From assembly GCF_014836445.1 (NCBI RefSeq), contig NZ_JACSQV010000008.1, positions 1 to 64,000 of the forward strand: a stretch of DNA of 64,000 bases, written 5' to 3'. Positions 57,133 through 64,000 of the stretch are shown here, piece after piece. Numbering within the stretch: position 1 is the first letter of the stretch; each line of letters opens with the position of its first letter. This stretch comes from Cellulomonas avistercoris (GTDB taxonomy: Bacteria > Actinomycetota > Actinomycetes > Actinomycetales > Cellulomonadaceae). Below the pieces are notes generated by a model. It did no database searches. It was given only the letters and a program-made list of their open reading frames with translations, and was not told the DNA's origin. The position numbers were made by a program, and so were the translations under genes.

Positions 57133-58620
57133 GTGACGGTCGCCCTCCGCTACGCCGCGCGCTCCGACGTCGGCCTCGTCCGCTCGGACAACCAGGACTC
57201 CGCCTACGCGGGGCCCCACCTGCTCGTCGTCGCCGACGGCATGGGCGGGCACGCGGGCGGCGACGTCGCCTCGTCCGTCGCCGTGGCGGCGCTGGCGCCG
57301 CTCGACGGCGAGTCGCACGGCCCCGACGACGCGCTCGACGAGCTCGAGACGGCTCTGGACGACGCGCGCTCCGAGATCATCGCGCGCAGCGACGCCGAGC
57401 CCGACCTCGCCGGCATGGGCACGACCGTCACCGCGATCCTGCGCGCCGGCAACAAGCTCGCGATGGTGCACCTGGGCGACTCGCGGGGGTACCTGTTCCG
57501 CGAGGGCACGCTCACGCAGGTCACCACGGACCACACGTTCGTCCAGCACCTGGTCGACACGGGCCGCATCACGCCCGAGGAGGCCGAGCACCACCCGCAG
57601 CGGTCGGTCGTCATGCGCGTGCTCGGGGACTTCGACAGCGACGTGACGGCGGACCTGTCGGTCCGCGAGGCACGCCCGGGCGACCGGTGGCTGCTGTGCT
57701 CCGACGGCCTGTCGGGGTACGTCTCGGCCGAGACGATCGCCGAGACGCTCGCCGACATCGAGGACGTCGACGCGTGCGCGGACCGGCTCGTGCAGCTCGC
57801 GCTGCGTGCCGGCGGACCGGACAACGTGACCGTCGTCATCGCCGACGTCGTCGAGCTCGACACCCTCGCGGACGGCGCGATGCCGTCGACCGCCAGCGCG
57901 GTCGTCGGGGCCGCGGCCGTCAGCCGCAACCGCCCCTCGGCCGCCGCGGACGGACCGGCGGCCCGTGCCGCGTGGCTGTCGCGCAAGGCCCGCTCCGGCT
58001 CCGCCACCACGGAGGACGAGGCGGGCGACGACGACGAGCCGGGCGACGCGCCCCCCGCACCTCCCGAGGACACGCCGGCCCCGACGGACGAGGACGAGCC
58101 GCTCGAGCCCTCGCCCCGCCGGCGCGGCCTCGCGCTGACGTGGGTCGCCGTGGGCGTCGCGCTGGTCGCCGCCCTCGCCGGCGGGTACCTGTGGACGCAG
58201 ACGCAGTACTTCGTCGGCGCGCCCGACGGCACCGTCGCGATCTACCGCGGCATCGCGCAGTCCCTCGGCCCGGTGGAGCTGGCGTCGCTCGTCGAGACGT
58301 CCGACGTCCAGGTCGAGGAGCTGCCCGGCTACCTGCGCGAGCGCGTCGAGCAGACGATCTCCGCGGGGTCCCTCGACGAGGCGCGACGCCTGGTCGAGAT
58401 GCTCGCCGACGGCGCGGTCGACCCCGAGCCGACGAAGTCGGCCGTCCCGACGCCGACCCCCTCGCCCACCCCGTCGCCCGCGCCCACCGCCACGGCGGCC
58501 GCGGCCGGCGGCACCCTCCCCGCACAGCTCGTCGCCCTCGTGATCGCGTCCGCGGACGACCCCGAGCCGATCGCCGGTGCGCCGACCCACGGCACGCCGG
58601 CGATGACGCACGCCTCGTGA
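57133..58620 (+). CDS. pstP: PP2C-type Ser/Thr protein phosphatase
   Basis: 495 residues. The catalytic domain (about 1-240) has the PP2C motifs RSDNQDS, VVADGMGGHAGGD, GTTVTAIL, HLGDSRGYLF, LLCSDGLSG and GGPDNVTVVIADV, which supply the metal-binding Asp residues. An Ala/Pro/acidic linker leads to one membrane helix (WVAVGVALVAALAGGYLW, about 337-355) and an extracytoplasmic domain with a Pro/Thr-rich end. It reverses PknA/PknB phosphorylation. GTG start 4 bp after fhaB; its TGA overlaps the next ATG. Confidence 0.95.
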   Translation: MTVALRYAARSDVGLVRSDNQDSAYAGPHLLVVADGMGGHAGGDVASSVAVAALAPLDGESHGPDDALDELETALDDARSEIIARSDAEPDLAGMGTTVTAILRAGNKLAMVHLGDSRGYLFREGTLTQVTTDHTFVQHLVDTGRITPEEAEHHPQRSVVMRVLGDFDSDVTADLSVREARPGDRWLLCSDGLSGYVSAETIAETLADIEDVDACADRLVQLALRAGGPDNVTVVIADVVELDTLADGAMPSTASAVVGAAAVSRNRPSAAADGPAARAAWLSRKARSGSATTEDEAGDDDEPGDAPPAPPEDTPAPTDEDEPLEPSPRRRGLALTWVAVGVALVAALAGGYLWTQTQYFVGAPDGTVAIYRGIAQSLGPVELASLVETSDVQVEELPGYLRERVEQTISAGSLDEARRLVEMLADGAVDPEPTKSAVPTPTPSPTPSPAPTATAAAAGGTLPAQLVALVIASADDPEPIAGAPTHGTPAMTHAS

Positions 58621-60230
58621 TGGCCAGCGTCCAGCCCCACCGGGTGCGGCCCGGGCGAGGGACCGAGCTGCTGCTGCTCGTCCCGGCGCTGGGCATCGGC
58701 ATCGCCGGGTACGTGCTCGCGGGTCTCGGCGCGACGGGTTCCGTGCCGCCGCACGTCATCGCGTACGCGGTCGGGACCACGGTGCTCGCCTTCGCGGTGC
58801 ACGTCGTGCTGCGCCTGCGCGCGCCGTGGGCGGACCCCGTGATCCTGCCGGTCGTCGTCGCCCTCAACGGCATCGGGCTCGCGATGATCTACCGCATCTC
58901 CATCGCGTACGCCGAGCGCGGCCGGTCCGAGGCGGACATCGCGGACCGCCAGCTCGCGTGGACCGCGATCTCCGTGGCCCTCGCGATCGCGGTCCTGTGG
59001 TTCCTGCGCGACCACCGCACGCTGCGCCGCTACACGTACACGGCGATGGTCGCGGGTCTCGTGCTCATCCTCCTGCCGCTGGTCCCCGGGCTCGGGCAGA
59101 CCATCAACGGCGCACGCATCTGGGTGCGCGTCGGCCCGGTCGGCATGCAGCCCGCCGAGTTCGCGAAGATCGCGCTGGCCGTGTTCTTCGCCGGCTACCT
59201 GGTGACGCACCGCGACACGCTCGCCCTCGCCGGCAAGCGCGTGCTGGGCCTGCAGCTGCCGCGGGCGCGCGACCTCGGCCCGATCATCCTGGTGTGGGCC
59301 GCGTCCCTCGTGGTCCTCGTCCTGCAGCGGGACCTCGGTACGTCGCTGCTCTTCTTCGGGCTGTTCGTCGCGGTGCTGTACCTGGCGACCGAGCGCACCT
59401 CGTGGATCGTCATCGGCCTCGTGCTGTTCGTCGGCGGTGCCGCCGCGGCGGCCGCGACGTTCGGTCACGTCGGTGCGCGGTTCGACGTCTGGCTCCACGC
59501 GCTCGACCCCGACATCTACAACCGGTCGCCGGGCGGCTCGGGGCAGCTCGTCGCGGGCCTGTTCGGCATGGCCAGCGGGGGCCTGTTCGGCACCGGCCTG
59601 GGCCAGGGACGCCCCGACCTCGTGCCCTTCTCGTACTCCGACTTCATCGTCGCGGCCCTCGGCGAGGAGCTCGGCCTGACGGGCCTGCTCGCGATCCTCC
59701 TGCTCTACACGATCCTGGTGTCCCGCGGCCTGCGGACGGCGATCGGCGTGCGCGACGGGTTCGGCAAGCTCCTCGCGGGCGGCCTGTCGTTCGTCATGGC
59801 GTTCCAGCTGTTCGTCGTCGTCGGGGGCGTCACGCGCCTCATCCCCCTGACGGGCCTGACGACGCCGTTCCTCGCCTACGGCGGGTCGTCGCTGGTCGCC
59901 AACTGGGTCATCGCCGCCCTGCTCCTGCGGATCTCGGACGAGGCACGTCGTCCGGTGCCCGCGGTGCGGGCCGTCCCGACGCCGGACATCGGCGTCCCGC
60001 TCTCGCCCCCGGGCCGCTCCCGGCCCGTGGGCACGGGACGCAGCACGGGTCGCACCGGCACGCCCGCCGCCGGCACCCCGGTGGTGGTCGGTGACGCACC
60101 GGTCCGCACGTCGACGACCACGACGTCCCTCGACACCGGGGACGGCCCCGCGCCGGACGACAGCCCCACCCAGCACATGGACGCGGACGCCCGACCGGAC
60201 GACGACCGACAGGGAGGCGAGGCACGATGA
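58620..60230 (+). CDS. rodA: SEDS glycosyltransferase RodA/FtsW
   Basis: 536 residues with about 12 helices over residues 15-440. SEDS signatures are present: INGARIWVRVGPVGMQPAEFAKIALAVFFAGYL, LVLQRDLGTSLLFFGLFVAVLY (conserved Asp after the Gln-Arg), SGGLFGTGLGQGRPDLVPFSYSDFIVAALGEELGL and PLTGLTTPFLAYGGSSLV. It polymerises lipid II into glycan strands and pairs with PbpA. The last roughly 95 residues are a low-complexity Thr/Pro/Asp tail. ATG overlaps the pstP stop (TGATG); GTG 58617 is an alternative. Confidence 0.95.
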   Translation: MASVQPHRVRPGRGTELLLLVPALGIGIAGYVLAGLGATGSVPPHVIAYAVGTTVLAFAVHVVLRLRAPWADPVILPVVVALNGIGLAMIYRISIAYAERGRSEADIADRQLAWTAISVALAIAVLWFLRDHRTLRRYTYTAMVAGLVLILLPLVPGLGQTINGARIWVRVGPVGMQPAEFAKIALAVFFAGYLVTHRDTLALAGKRVLGLQLPRARDLGPIILVWAASLVVLVLQRDLGTSLLFFGLFVAVLYLATERTSWIVIGLVLFVGGAAAAAATFGHVGARFDVWLHALDPDIYNRSPGGSGQLVAGLFGMASGGLFGTGLGQGRPDLVPFSYSDFIVAALGEELGLTGLLAILLLYTILVSRGLRTAIGVRDGFGKLLAGGLSFVMAFQLFVVVGGVTRLIPLTGLTTPFLAYGGSSLVANWVIAALLLRISDEARRPVPAVRAVPTPDIGVPLSPPGRSRPVGTGRSTGRTGTPAAGTPVVVGDAPVRTSTTTTSLDTGDGPAPDDSPTQHMDADARPDDDRQGGEAR

Positions 60231-61678
60231 ACACCCCCCTGCGTCGCCTCGCGACCATCACCCTCGTCATGTTCGTGGCCCTCATGGCCTCGGCCACGTG
60301 GGTGCAGTTCTTCCAGGCGGAGTCGCTCAACACCGACGGGCGCAACGTGCGCACCCTGTACCGCGAGCACGGCAACGCGCGGGGCCCGATCGTGGCGGGA
60401 GGCGAGGCCATCGCCGCGTCCGTCCCCGTCGACGACCCGTTCGGGTACCAGCGGACCTACTCGCACGGCGAGCTCTACTCGGCCGTGACGGGCTTCTACT
60501 CGATCGCCAACGGTCGCAGCGAGCTCGAGAAGTACGAGAACGACCAGCTCACCGGCCGCTCGGACCAGCTGTTCTTCACGCGCATCCGCGACCTGCTCAC
60601 GGGCAAGCGACCCGAGGGTGCGGCCGTGGAGACGACCGTGCTGCCGGCGGCGCAGCAGGCGGCGCGCGACGGGCTCGGGGACCAGAACGGCGCCGTCGTG
60701 GCGATCGAGCCCTCCACCGGTCGGATCCTCGCCATGGTCTCCACGCCCGGCTTCGACCCGAACCAGCTCGCGGTGCACTCCACGAGCGAGGCCGCGGCGG
60801 CGTACCGGGCCCTCGCGGAGGCGCCCGGCAACCCCCTGCGGTCCAACGCGACGCAGGAGCGGTACGCGCCCGGGTCGACGTTCAAGCTGGTCACGGCCGC
60901 GGCGGCGCTCGAGTCCGGGTCGTACACGGCCGACAGCCTCGTGCCGTCCCCCACGCAGCTCACCCTGCCGCAGACGACCGCGACGATCGGCAACTTCGGC
61001 GGCAGCAGCTGCGGAGGCGAGGAGATCACGCTCACCGAGGCACTGCGCATCTCCTGCAACACCGCGTTCGCGAGCCTGGGCCTGACCCTCGGCGAGGACG
61101 CGCTGCGCGAGCAGTCGGAGCGCTTCGGGTTCCTCGACCCCGAGCAGACCGTCCCGATGCCCGTCGTCGAGTCGGTCTTCCCCACCGGGCTCGACCCGGC
61201 GATGCTCGCGCAGTCCGCGATCGGGCAGCGCGACGTGCAGGCCTCGCCCATGCAGATGGCGATGGTGGCGTCCGCGATCGCGAACGGCGGACGGCTCATG
61301 ACGCCGTACCTCGTCGAGACCGTGCGCGCCGCCGACCTCACCGTCGTGTCGCAGACGCGGCCCGAGGTGCTGTCCGACGCCGTGTCCTCCGGCACGGCGA
61401 GCGCTCTGACGCAGATGATGGTGGGCGTGGTCGAGTCCGGCACCGGACGCGCAGCCCGCATCGACGGCGTGCAGGTCGCGGGCAAGACCGGCACGGCCCA
61501 GACCGTCGAGGGCCAGCCGCCGCACGCGTGGTTCACGGCGTTCGCACCGGCCGAGGCTCCCCGCGTCGCCGTCGCCGTGATCGTCGAGAACGGCGGCAAC
61601 CTGGGCAACGAGGCGACCGGCGGCGCGATCGCCGCGCCCATCGCGCGTGCCGTGATCCAGGCGGTGCTCGGCTCATGA
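60227..61678 (+). CDS. pbpA: Class B penicillin-binding protein PbpA (D,D-transpeptidase)
   Basis: 483 residues. One N-terminal anchor helix (ATITLVMFVALMASATWVQFF) precedes the extracytoplasmic domain. Active-site triad: Ser217-x-x-Lys220 in PGSTFKL, SCN at 276-278 and KTG at 420-422. It crosslinks peptidoglycan, acting with the SEDS protein encoded just before. The ATG overlaps the rodA stop by 4 nt, and its own stop overlaps the pknA start the same way. Confidence 0.95.
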   Translation: MNTPLRRLATITLVMFVALMASATWVQFFQAESLNTDGRNVRTLYREHGNARGPIVAGGEAIAASVPVDDPFGYQRTYSHGELYSAVTGFYSIANGRSELEKYENDQLTGRSDQLFFTRIRDLLTGKRPEGAAVETTVLPAAQQAARDGLGDQNGAVVAIEPSTGRILAMVSTPGFDPNQLAVHSTSEAAAAYRALAEAPGNPLRSNATQERYAPGSTFKLVTAAAALESGSYTADSLVPSPTQLTLPQTTATIGNFGGSSCGGEEITLTEALRISCNTAFASLGLTLGEDALREQSERFGFLDPEQTVPMPVVESVFPTGLDPAMLAQSAIGQRDVQASPMQMAMVASAIANGGRLMTPYLVETVRAADLTVVSQTRPEVLSDAVSSGTASALTQMMVGVVESGTGRAARIDGVQVAGKTGTAQTVEGQPPHAWFTAFAPAEAPRVAVAVIVENGGNLGNEATGGAIAAPIARAVIQAVLGS

Positions 61679-63018
61679 GGACCGCACCGGGTGTCGCGCT
61701 GGGCGGTGGCCGCTACCGCCTGCTGCGCCGTATCGCCGTCGGCGGCATGGGCGAGGTGTGGGAGGCGAACGACGACGCGCTCGCCCGCGCGGTCGCCGTC
61801 AAGGTCCTGCGCGACGAGTTCGCCGGCGACGTCGGGTTCCTCGAGCGGTTCCGCACCGAGGCGCGCAACTCCGCCGCCCTGCACCACCCGCACATCGCGG
61901 CGCTGTTCGACTACGGCGAGCAGGACGGCTCGGCGTACCTCGTCATGGAGCTCGTCGTCGGCGAGCCGCTCTCCGACCTGCTCGAGCGCGAGCCCGTGCT
62001 GCCGCCGCGGCGTCTGCTGCCGATGCTCGCCCAGACGGCCCGCGGCCTGCACGCGGCCCACCTGGCCGGGGTCGTGCACCGCGACGTCAAGCCCGGCAAC
62101 ATCCTCATCGCGCGCTCCGGCAAGGTGAAGATCACCGACTTCGGCGTCTCGCTGGCCGCCGACCAGAAGACGATGACGGCGACGGGCATGGTCATGGGCA
62201 CGGCCCAGTACCTCTCGCCCGAGCAGGCCGTCGGACGCCCCGCGACGCCCCTGTCCGACCTGTACTCGCTCGGTGTCGTCGCCTACGAGGGGCTCGCGGG
62301 CAAGCGGCCCTTCACCGGCCCGACCGCGGTCGACATCGCGGTCGCGCACGTCAACGACCCGGTGCCGCCCCTGCCGTCGTCGGTCGACAAGCGGCTCGCG
62401 GCCCTGGTGCTGCGGCTGCTGTCCAAGGAGCCGAGCGAGCGCCCCGCGTCCGGCGAGGAGCTCGCGGCCCTGCTCGACCGGCTCATGCCGCAGACACCCC
62501 CGTCGGGCGTCGCGGTACTGGTCAGCAAGCCGACCCGCGCCCGCGAGGAGCGCCGCACGGCCACCACGACCCGGACGTCGCGGGACACGCCGGCCCCGGC
62601 CGGCGCTCCGGCTGGCCCCGACACGCCGCCGTCGTACCCGCCGTCGCGTCGTGAGCGCGCGGGTCGTCCCGCGGCCGACGAGGGCACGCGGCGCAACCGC
62701 CACGCGATGCCCGCCGAGCGCGTCTCGGACGGCGTGCTGACCGCCGCCGTCGGGTGGGTGCGGCGCCTGCGGCTGCCGCTCGTCGCGCTCGTGCTGGTGC
62801 TCGTCGCCCTGCTGGGCGCGGCGCTGGCCGACCGGCTCCTGGGCTCCGGCCCGGACGGCTCGACCGTCGGCCTGCTGGCCGCCGAGTACCCTCGTGGCGG
62901 CCCACCAGGTGGGATGATCGCCGCAGAACCGACCCGGGACGGCACGTCCGTCCCGGCGGCAGACGGAGCCCCGGCACGCGCCGGCGGCCCGCGACCGACG
63001 GAAGTGAAGGACTCCTAG
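61675..63018 (+). CDS. pknA: Ser/Thr protein kinase PknA
   Basis: 447 residues. Kinase domain at 10-280: glycine loop IAVGGMGEVWEA, VAVKVLRDEF with the ATP Lys, HRDVKPGN with the catalytic Asp137, DFGVS and GTAQYLSPEQ. A long basic Pro/Arg/Thr juxtamembrane region follows, then one helix (LRLPLVALVLVLVALLGAALADRLL, about 367-390) and a short extracytoplasmic tail. It regulates cell shape and division. The ATG overlaps the pbpA stop (ATGA) and its TAG overlaps the pknB GTG. Confidence 0.95.
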   Translation: MRTAPGVALGGGRYRLLRRIAVGGMGEVWEANDDALARAVAVKVLRDEFAGDVGFLERFRTEARNSAALHHPHIAALFDYGEQDGSAYLVMELVVGEPLSDLLEREPVLPPRRLLPMLAQTARGLHAAHLAGVVHRDVKPGNILIARSGKVKITDFGVSLAADQKTMTATGMVMGTAQYLSPEQAVGRPATPLSDLYSLGVVAYEGLAGKRPFTGPTAVDIAVAHVNDPVPPLPSSVDKRLAALVLRLLSKEPSERPASGEELAALLDRLMPQTPPSGVAVLVSKPTRAREERRTATTTRTSRDTPAPAGAPAGPDTPPSYPPSRRERAGRPAADEGTRRNRHAMPAERVSDGVLTAAVGWVRRLRLPLVALVLVLVALLGAALADRLLGSGPDGSTVGLLAAEYPRGGPPGGMIAAEPTRDGTSVPAADGAPARAGGPRPTEVKDS

Positions 63019-64000
63019 TGGTGGACGACGGATCGCGCATCCTCGCCGGCAGGTACCAGGTCGGCGAGCTCATCGGCCGCGGCGGCATGGCCGAGGTGCA
63101 CATCGGGCACGACACGCGCCTGGGACGCACCGTCGCCATCAAGATCCTGCGCTCGGACCTGGCCCGCGACCCCTCCTTCCAGGCCCGGTTCCGCCGTGAG
63201 GCGCAGTCGGCGGCCGCCCTCAACCACCCGGCGATCGTGGCTGTCTACGACACCGGCGAGGACGTCTTCACCGAGCCCTCGGGCAACGTCGCGCACGTGC
63301 CGTTCATCGTCATGGAGTACGTCGAGGGCCACACCGTGCGGGACATCCTGCGCGACGGCCACGCCGTGCCCATCGACGAGGGCATCGAGATCACGGCCGG
63401 TGTGCTGTCGGCGCTCGAGTACTCGCACCACGCGGGCATCGTCCACCGCGACATCAAGCCCGCGAACGTCATGATCACGCCCACCGGCGCCGTCAAGGTC
63501 ATGGACTTCGGCATCGCGCGCGCCGTGGCGGACTCCGCCGCGACGATGACGCAGACGCAGGCCGTCATCGGCACGGCGCAGTACCTGTCCCCCGAGCAGG
63601 CGCGCGGCGAGCAGGTCGACACGCGCTCCGACCTGTACTCCACCGGCTGCCTGCTGTTCGAGCTGCTCACGGGCCGCCCGCCGTTCGTCGGCGACTCCCC
63701 CGTGGCGGTGGCGTACCAGCACGTGCGGGAGATCCCCCCCGTGCCCAGCTCGATCGCCTCCGACCTGCCCGAGACGCTCGACCGCATCACGCTCAAGGCG
63801 CTGGCCAAGGACCGTGACGCCCGGTACTCGACCGCGGCGGAGTTCCGCGCGGACCTCGAGGCCGTGCTGCGCGGCGGGCAGGTCAGCGCCCCGACCGTCG
63901 GCGCCGCCATGGCGGCTGTCCCGTCGGGCGACACCACGCAGGTCATGGCGCCGCCGGTCGCGACCACGCAGGCCATGCCGCCCGCGACCGCGCCGTGGGG
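63018..64000 (+). CDS. pknB: Ser/Thr protein kinase PknB, 3' end outside window
   Basis: The first 327 codons are present. Kinase domain: LIGRGGMAEVHIG glycine loop, TVAIKILRSDL with the ATP Lys, HRDIKPAN with the catalytic Asp145, MDFGIARAV, and the activation loop ATMTQTQAVIGTAQYLSPEQARG. The window ends in the juxtamembrane linker; the membrane helix and PASTA repeats expected of PknB must lie beyond. The GTG start overlaps the pknA stop (TAGTG); GTG 63021 is in the same frame, and GAAGGA upstream could serve either. Confidence 0.93.
   Translation, partial: MVDDGSRILAGRYQVGELIGRGGMAEVHIGHDTRLGRTVAIKILRSDLARDPSFQARFRREAQSAAALNHPAIVAVYDTGEDVFTEPSGNVAHVPFIVMEYVEGHTVRDILRDGHAVPIDEGIEITAGVLSALEYSHHAGIVHRDIKPANVMITPTGAVKVMDFGIARAVADSAATMTQTQAVIGTAQYLSPEQARGEQVDTRSDLYSTGCLLFELLTGRPPFVGDSPVAVAYQHVREIPPVPSSIASDLPETLDRITLKALAKDRDARYSTAAEFRADLEAVLRGGQVSAPTVGAAMAAVPSGDTTQVMAPPVATTQAMPPATAPW

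Noticed and set aside
55908-64000. Replication origin inside the window
   Set aside because: The gene cluster is usually origin-proximal, but there is no dnaA, dnaN or cluster of DnaA boxes here.

Overview
The window is chromosomal DNA from a very GC-rich actinobacterium. Many genes start with GTG, non-G/C third codon positions are rare, and secreted proteins carry Pro/Thr-rich linkers, lipoboxes, a Tat signal and a class-E-type sortase motif. The best guess is Cellulomonas or a close relative in the Micrococcales; this is inferred from gene content and style, not from a marker gene. The last 8 kb is the conserved cell-growth cluster tRNA-Leu, fhaA, fhaB, pstP, rodA, pbpA, pknA, pknB, which usually lies near the replication origin. 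No dnaA or oriC is visible.

Layout. 1-7.7 kb: a DUF916-like surface protein (5' end outside the window), small membrane and zinc-ribbon proteins, a DUF72 protein, an aldo/keto reductase, a malate-dehydrogenase-like/ACT pair, and a divergent glucose-6-phosphate dehydrogenase with a coupled leader ORF. 7.7-17 kb: an aminotransferase, a HEPN/MNT toxin-antitoxin pair with a phased operator, a NadM-like/methyltransferase fusion, a LMW phosphatase, a GH114 lipoprotein, dinB and two envelope proteins. 17-23 kb: a five-gene sugar uptake operon (binding lipoprotein, permease, ATPase, FrcK-like kinase, SDR) with a divergent ROK repressor. 23-24 kb: map behind a roughly 300-nt structured leader with a 12-codon uORF. 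24.2-25.6 kb: a divergent GNAT/TetR pair. 25.6-29.6 kb: an alkanesulfonate operon (ssuD, C, A, B). 30-43 kb: a sortase substrate, a tandem array of five paralogous membrane-anchored beta-propeller proteins, and a 1,310-residue von Willebrand A protein. 43-54.4 kb: ordinary housekeeping and regulatory genes, including an ECF41 sigma factor with its target gene. 54.4-55.45 kb: a decayed ycaQ/alkZ-like gene cut by an IS481-type remnant, beside the tRNA. 55.9-64 kb: the fha/pstP/rodA/pbpA/pkn operon, running off the right edge inside pknB.

A recurring regulatory feature is a -10-like hexamer (TANNNT, CANNAT or similar) placed 6 or 7 nt before the start codon of about twenty genes with no Shine-Dalgarno sequence. 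This predicts leaderless mRNAs, and I used it to choose many starts. The features most worth follow-up are the propeller array, the map leader RNA, the HEPN/MNT operator and the fusion enzyme next to it.
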